Origin: a bacterium
GTDB taxonomy: Bacteria; Chloroflexota; Dehalococcoidia; Tepidiformales; Tepidiformaceae
DNA length: 9,723 nucleotides
Assembly (NCBI GenBank): GCA_945861295.1
Contig: CAMAUF010000051.1
Location: forward strand, 1 to 9,723
Reading direction: 5' to 3'
This document shows positions 6,178-9,723 of the stretch, one piece after another. The notes below the pieces were generated by a model. The model did not search any database. It had not been told where the DNA came from and saw nothing but the letters and a program-made list of their open reading frames with translations. The translations under genes and the position numbers were made by a program. Numbering within the stretch: the stretch's first letter is position 1; every line of letters begins with the position of its first letter.

Positions 6178-9100
6178 CTAAACTGGCGGCCCTTCTTCCC
6201 GCCGTTCACGCAGGTTCCGTTCGCTGGCCGTCTCCTTGCGCGGGTTGGCGGCTTGGCGGGCGCGTTTCTGCGCCGCTTTCGTCTGCGGCCGTTCCTGTTG
6301 TGGCGCCGATTCGCGAGCGATCCGTTCGCCGAGCGTGTCCCCCGCCCGTGCCGCCGCGACCATTGGCGCCGACTCGTCCGCGCTCGAAGCGGCCTGTCGC
6401 TCGATCCGGCCGGCGGCCTCGAGGATCGGCCGCAAGTAGAGGCCGGTGAAGCTGTCCGCTACGGCGGCCACTTCTTCCGGCGTGCCGGTCGCGATGATTC
6501 GCCCGCCGCGGTCGCCGCCGTAAGGCCCGAGGTCGATAACGTGGTCGGCAGTTTTGATCACGTCGAGGTGGTGTTCGATCACGAGGACAGTATTGCCGGC
6601 GTCCGCCAGCCGTTGGAGCACGTGAAGCAAGTGCGCGACGTCCTGAAAAGAGAGGCCCGTCGTCGGTTCATCCAGGACGTAGAGCGTGCGGCCGGTCGAG
6701 CGGCGGGCGAGCTCGGTGGCGAGCTTGATCCGCTGGGCCTCGCCGCCCGAGAGGGTCGTCGCTGGTTGCCCGATCTTGATGTAGCCCAACCCGGTCGCTT
6801 CCAAAGTGTCGAAGATCCGCTTGACCCGCGGGAAGCGCTCGAAGAACTCGCACGCCTCCGTGACCGTCATGTCGAGCACCTCGGCGATGTTCTTGCCGCG
6901 AAAGAGGATCTCGAGCGCTTCCCGGTTATACCGCTTGCCGTGGCAGATTTCGCACGGGACGGTCACATCTGGGAGGAACTGCATCTCGACGATCTTGTAG
7001 CCGTCTCCGGAGCACTCCTCGCAGCGACCGCCCTTAACGTTAAAGCTAAAGCGGCCGGTCTTGTAGCCGCGGGCCTTCGATTCGGGCATCGCCGCAAACA
7101 GTTCGCGGATGATCCCGAAGGCGTTGGTGTAGGTCGCCGGGTTCGATCGCGGCGTCCGCCCGATCGGCGACTGGTCGATATCGATGATTTTGTCGAGCTG
7201 ATCCAGGCCCTCGACAACGTCGTGCAGACCGGGCTTGGCATGCGCGCCATGAAGCACCGCAGCCGCCCTGCGCACGAGGATGTCGGTAATCAGCGACGAC
7301 TTTCCGGAGCCCGATACGCCGGTCACGGCGACGAGCTTGCCGAGCGGGATGTCGACATCAATGTTTTGGAGGTTGTTCTCCCGCGCGCCGCGGATGCGGA
7401 GCGATTTGCCGTTGCCGAGGCGCCTCGTGGCTGGGACTTCGATTTCGCGCCGGCCCGAGAGGTAGGCGCCGGTGATGCTGCGTTCGCAGGCCATGATGTC
7501 CTGCATCGAACCCTCGGCGACCAGCTCGCCGCCGTGGACGCCGGCCCCGGGGCCCATGTCGATGATCCAGTCGGCCGCCCGCATCATTGCCTCGTCGTGT
7601 TCGACGATGAGCACGGTGTTCCCGAGTTCGCGCAGCCGTTCGAGCGTACGGATGAGGCGGTCGCTGTCGATGGGATGGAGACCGATGGAGGGCTCGTCGC
7701 AAATGTAGAGCACGCCCATCAGTGCCGACCCGATCTGCGTCGCCAGCCGAATCCGCTGCGATTCCCCGCCCGAAAGCGTGCCCGATGTGCGGTCGAGCGT
7801 CAGGTATTCGAGGCCGACATCCATCAGGAATTCGAGCCGCCCGCGGATCTCCTTTAAGATCTGGGAGGCGATGATCCGCTCGCGCGTGTTTAACGGGCTT
7901 TCGGGGGCCGCGAGCCCGTCGAAGAAGGCACGCGCGGCGGTGATGCTGAGGCCCGTGGCTGCCGCGACCGGCTGTCCGTCGATCAAGACGCTGAGCGCTT
8001 CCGGGCGAAGTCGCCGCCCTTTGCAAGCGGGACACGGGATCGCAGACATGTACTTTTCGATCTCGGTCCGGACGTAGTCGGAGTCTGTCTCCCTGTAGCG
8101 GCGGTCCAGATTCGTGACGACGCCTTCGAACTTGGTGTCGTACACCTGCGTGCGCCCGTATTGGTTCGTGAACTTTAACGCGAGCACTTCCGGGCCCGTG
8201 CCATGCAGGACGGCGTCGAGTTGTGCGGCCGTGAGTTCGCGGATTGGCGTGTCCGGGGTGAAACCCATGTGTTCGGCGACGCCTTCGAGCATGCGCGTGT
8301 ACCACCCGGCGACGCTCGCTGTCTTCGACCACGGCTCAACCGCGCCCTCGTGGATCGACTTGGTGCGGTCCGGGATGATCAAGTCCGGGTCGACTTGTTT
8401 CTCGACGCCGAGGCCGGTGCATTTCGGGCAAGCCCCGTGCGGGCTGTTGAACGAGAATGTCCGCGGCTCGATCTCGCCGATCGAGGTCCCATCGTAGGCG
8501 CAGGCGAAGTGCTCGCTGAAGATTCGCTCCTCGTCGGCGGTTTCTCCGGGGCGAGCGGCCGTGGCGACGAGCATCGTGCCCTTGCCGACCTTGAGCGCGG
8601 TCTCGACGCTGTCGGCGATCCGGCTGGTCGCGGTCGCGTCTGTGCCGGGCGCCGGTACAACGAGCCGGTCGACGACGACATCGATGTCGTGCCGCTTGCG
8701 CTTGTCGAGAGCCGGGACTTCGTCGAGGTCCACGACGGCGCCGTTGATCCGGACCCGGACGAACCCGGCCTTCCGCGCTTCGTCGAGCATCCCGGAATGC
8801 TCGCCTTTCTTCGCGCGTGCCAGCGGCGCCAGCAGCAGCAGCCGCGAACCTTCGGGGTAGCTGAGCACCGTGTCCGTGATCTGTTGGACGGTTTGGCGTT
8901 CGATTGGGCGCCCGCACTGCGGGCAATGGGGCCGGCCGACCCGCGCCCAGAGAAGGCGCATGTAGTCGTAGATCTCGGTGACGGTGCCGACCGTCGATCG
9001 TGGGTTGTTCGAGGTCGATTTCTGGTCGATCGAGATCGCCGGGCTCAAACCGTCGATGTGGTCGACGTCCGGCTTTTCCATGAGCCCGAGAAACTGGCGG

Positions 9101-9288
9101 GCGTAGGCGGACAGCGATTCCACGTAGCGGCGCTGGCCTTCGGCGTAGATCGTGTCGAACGCCAATGACGATTTTCCGGAACCGGAGAGGCCCGTGATCA
9201 CGACGAGCTTATCCCGCGGGATCCGGACATCGATGTTCTTGAGATTATGCTCGCGGGCGCCGCGCACGAAGATGTGGTCGAGAGGCAC
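6178..9288 (-). CDS. uvrA: Excinuclease ABC subunit A (UvrA)
   Basis: UvrA is the damage-sensing ABC ATPase of nucleotide excision repair. It loads UvrB on lesions as a UvrA2-UvrB complex in the cytoplasm. The 1036-residue product has the two-ABC layout: Walker A1 GLSGSGKS (33-40), CPQC (122-125), signature LSGGE (505-509), Walker B1 ICDEPSIGLH (529-538), Walker A2 GVSGSGKS (657-664), signature LSGGE (846-850), Walker B2 VLDEPTTGLS (871-880) and EHHLD (905-909). The C-terminal zinc finger is intact (Cys756, 759, 779, 782). In the first finger the pattern is CAYD...CPKC (263-266, 287-290), so the second ligand position is Asp, not Cys or His. The usual GLH after Walker B2 is GLS. A charged tail of about 80 residues (956-1036) goes beyond the common end FTGLYLRPIL. 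The start is GTG: an in-frame TGA lies four sense codons upstream with no other start, and MPLDHIFVRGAREHNLKNID is the canonical UvrA N-terminus. A LexA-like box lies 68-79 bases upstream. Confidence 0.98.
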   Translation of the reverse strand: MPLDHIFVRGAREHNLKNIDVRIPRDKLVVITGLSGSGKSSLAFDTIYAEGQRRYVESLSAYARQFLGLMEKPDVDHIDGLSPAISIDQKSTSNNPRSTVGTVTEIYDYMRLLWARVGRPHCPQCGRPIERQTVQQITDTVLSYPEGSRLLLLAPLARAKKGEHSGMLDEARKAGFVRVRINGAVVDLDEVPALDKRKRHDIDVVVDRLVVPAPGTDATATSRIADSVETALKVGKGTMLVATAARPGETADEERIFSEHFACAYDGTSIGEIEPRTFSFNSPHGACPKCTGLGVEKQVDPDLIIPDRTKSIHEGAVEPWSKTASVAGWYTRMLEGVAEHMGFTPDTPIRELTAAQLDAVLHGTGPEVLALKFTNQYGRTQVYDTKFEGVVTNLDRRYRETDSDYVRTEIEKYMSAIPCPACKGRRLRPEALSVLIDGQPVAAATGLSITAARAFFDGLAAPESPLNTRERIIASQILKEIRGRLEFLMDVGLEYLTLDRTSGTLSGGESQRIRLATQIGSALMGVLYICDEPSIGLHPIDSDRLIRTLERLRELGNTVLIVEHDEAMMRAADWIIDMGPGAGVHGGELVAEGSMQDIMACERSITGAYLSGRREIEVPATRRLGNGKSLRIRGARENNLQNIDVDIPLGKLVAVTGVSGSGKSSLITDILVRRAAAVLHGAHAKPGLHDVVEGLDQLDKIIDIDQSPIGRTPRSNPATYTNAFGIIRELFAAMPESKARGYKTGRFSFNVKGGRCEECSGDGYKIVEMQFLPDVTVPCEICHGKRYNREALEILFRGKNIAEVLDMTVTEACEFFERFPRVKRIFDTLEATGLGYIKIGQPATTLSGGEAQRIKLATELARRSTGRTLYVLDEPTTGLSFQDVAHLLHVLQRLADAGNTVLVIEHHLDVIKTADHVIDLGPYGGDRGGRIIATGTPEEVAAVADSFTGLYLRPILEAAGRIERQAASSADESAPMVAAARAGDTLGERIARESAPQQERPQTKAAQKRARQAANPRKETASERNLRERREEGPPV

Positions 9289-9342
9289 GTCGATCCGTCG
9301 TCAGGTGAATTTCGCCCGGCCGCCTGGCGTCTGGGCCGCCGT

Positions 9343-9348
9343 AGTATA
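9343..9348 (-). promoter_or_regulatory. Candidate -10 element for uvrA
   Basis: Read on the minus strand, GAGTATACTAC contains TATACT, a five-of-six match to the -10 consensus, giving a leader of roughly 50 bases. The -35 is weak: at 17 bases the hexamer is CAGCGA and at 19 it is TTCAGC. The palindrome AGTATACT offers the same hexamer to the plus strand (9345-9350), about 110 bases ahead of the thioesterase start. Confidence 0.4.
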
Positions 9349-9355
9349 CTCGATA

Positions 9356-9367
9356 GAACGCCTGTTC
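9356..9367. promoter_or_regulatory. Candidate LexA operator (SOS box) upstream of uvrA
   Basis: The sequence GAACGCCTGTTC is an uninterrupted GAAC-N4-GTTC inverted repeat. This is the core of the Gram-positive/actinobacterial LexA box (CGAACRNRYGTTYC). It lies 8 bases upstream of the minus-strand TATACT, between the expected -35 and -10 of uvrA, a repressing position. uvrA is a classical SOS gene. A second arm makes GTTCGCTGAAC at 9364-9374, so the half-sites run GAAC-GTTC-GAAC. The identity of the cognate LexA is unknown because lexA is not in the window. Confidence 0.55.
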
Positions 9368-9381
9368 GCTGAACCCTCGAT

Positions 9382-9409
9382 GGTGGCGTGTCCTCCCCGT
9401 CGCGCCACC
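9382..9409. repeat. Inverted repeat ahead of the thioesterase gene
   Basis: GGTGGCG (9382-9388) and CGCCACC (9403-9409) are perfect 7-base complements separated by 14 bases. It could form a hairpin in the thioesterase leader or be a regulator half-site pair. There is no T-run after either arm, so it is not a typical terminator. It may be chance in GC-rich sequence. Confidence 0.3.
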
Positions 9410-9459
9410 TCTCGGCCTTGTGGTAGTCTCGCCGCCATTCGTGATGCGGGGTTCGAGCT

Positions 9460-9723
9460 ATGGACGACAACCCACAGGAGCCAGCCGGAGCGGCGTTGGT
9501 CACCCAGCTGAACGCGAGTCGCGCGGGCCTGTTCCCGTCACTGCTCGGCATGGACGTGATCGAGGCGGCGCCGGACCGGGTCGTTGCGATCGTGCGCGTG
9601 CGCGACGAACTCTGCACCGTGCCGGGGATTATGCACGGCGGCGCTGTCATGGCTTTCGCCGACACCCTCGGCGGTATGGGCACGTCGCTCAACCTGCCAC
9701 CCGGCGCAGGGACGACCACGATC
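9460..9723 (+). CDS. PaaI-family hotdog-fold thioesterase, N-terminal part (3' end outside window)
   Basis: Eighty-eight codons are visible before the window ends. The fragment reads as the first half of a single hotdog domain of the PaaI/YbgC-like acyl-CoA thioesterase group, which hydrolyses acyl- or aryl-CoA thioesters in the cytoplasm. Visible landmarks are the substrate-domain entry FPSLLGMDVIEAAPDRVVAIVRVRDELC (25-52) and the active-site helix region GIMHGGAVMAFADTLGGMGTSLNLP (56-80). These include the HGG motif (59-61) and Asp68, a position often acidic and catalytic in this family. The start is ATG 9460: an in-frame TGA lies at 9442-9444 with no start between, and GGGG (9448-9451) is 8 bases ahead as a modest Shine-Dalgarno. 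The substrate cannot be told from sequence. It diverges from uvrA and may share its control region. Confidence 0.82.
   Translation, partial: MDDNPQEPAGAALVTQLNASRAGLFPSLLGMDVIEAAPDRVVAIVRVRDELCTVPGIMHGGAVMAFADTLGGMGTSLNLPPGAGTTTI

Larger units (their letters stand above)
9289..9459. other. Divergent control region between uvrA and the thioesterase gene
   Basis: This 171-base non-coding region separates two outward-facing genes and so should hold both promoters. It contains a self-complementary AGTATACT (9343-9350), a GAAC-N4-GTTC palindrome (9356-9367), and an inverted repeat GGTGGCG/CGCCACC (9382-9409). No further gene is seen. Confidence 0.6.

Noticed and set aside
6127..7857. 576-codon open frame on the plus strand opposite uvrA
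   Set aside because: It is codon-aligned antisense to uvrA. Such frames stay open in GC-rich genes because Leu TTA/CTA and Ser TCA codons are rare. The translation is Arg/Asp/Val-rich with no family likeness.
8203..9168. 321-codon open frame on the plus strand opposite the uvrA 5' half
   Set aside because: Antisense shadow of uvrA with composition typical of complement frames and no recognisable domain.
7351..9260. Similar DNA stretches in uvrA near 7351-7390 and 9211-9260
   Set aside because: These encode the equivalent NLKNID and NLQNID segments of the two ABC halves, the ancient internal duplication of UvrA and not a recent repeat.
9198..9719. 173-codon minus-strand open frame covering the divergent region and thioesterase
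   Set aside because: It would overlap the well-supported thioesterase start and the uvrA 5' end; the product is low-complexity and unlike known proteins.
1..9723. Undescribed defence, mobile or secretion system
   Set aside because: All coding space is taken by radA, the mre/mrd operon, uvrA and a thioesterase. There are no integrase, transposase, toxin-antitoxin pair, direct-repeat array or composition break.

Overview
This 9.7 kb, GC-rich window is mostly bacterial housekeeping DNA. Five genes of the rod-shape (elongasome) cluster, mreB-mreC-mreD-mrdA(PBP2)-rodA, lie on the minus strand. Upstream of them on the same strand is uvrA. At the left edge is the 3' end of radA on the plus strand, convergent with rodA. 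At the right edge is the 5' end of a PaaI-type hotdog thioesterase gene, divergent from uvrA. I see no mobile element, CRISPR array, tRNA or rRNA, and no gene cluster of unknown type.

Organism: high GC, GTG starts for uvrA, mreB and mreD, the compact mreBCD-mrdA-rodA order, PBP2 wording such as SYYSRLFGFGQATGID, and a GAAC-N4-GTTC (Gram-positive/actinobacterial type LexA) palindrome upstream of uvrA all point away from Gammaproteobacteria. They suggest a Chloroflexota-like or other deep-branching GC-rich lineage. This is an impression from motif style, not a phylogenetic result. The thioesterase fragment on its own would also fit an alphaproteobacterium.

Layout, left to right: radA 3' end (1-657, +) runs into the rodA 3' end (529-1674, -) with a 129-base tail-to-tail overlap. 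Next come mrdA (1671-3623, -), mreD (3620-4138, -), mreC (4135-4956, -) and mreB (4984-6045, -). A 132-base spacer (6046-6177) with a possible promoter separates mreB from uvrA (6178-9288, -). A 171-base divergent control region (9289-9459) carries a -10-like palindrome, a LexA-like box and an inverted repeat. The thioesterase (9460-9723, +) is cut by the window end.

How the genes work together: MreB filaments, MreC and MreD position the elongation synthase, in which RodA (SEDS glycosyltransferase) polymerises glycan and PBP2 (class B transpeptidase) cross-links it. The last three junctions of the cluster are 4-base start/stop overlaps, so the cluster looks like one translationally coupled operon. 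uvrA (nucleotide excision repair) and radA (recombination branch migration) are DNA-repair genes flanking it. The points most worth a second look are the SOS-type operator upstream of uvrA, the unusual zinc-ligand and Walker B-adjacent residues in UvrA, and the radA reading frame that runs through into the rodA antisense strand.
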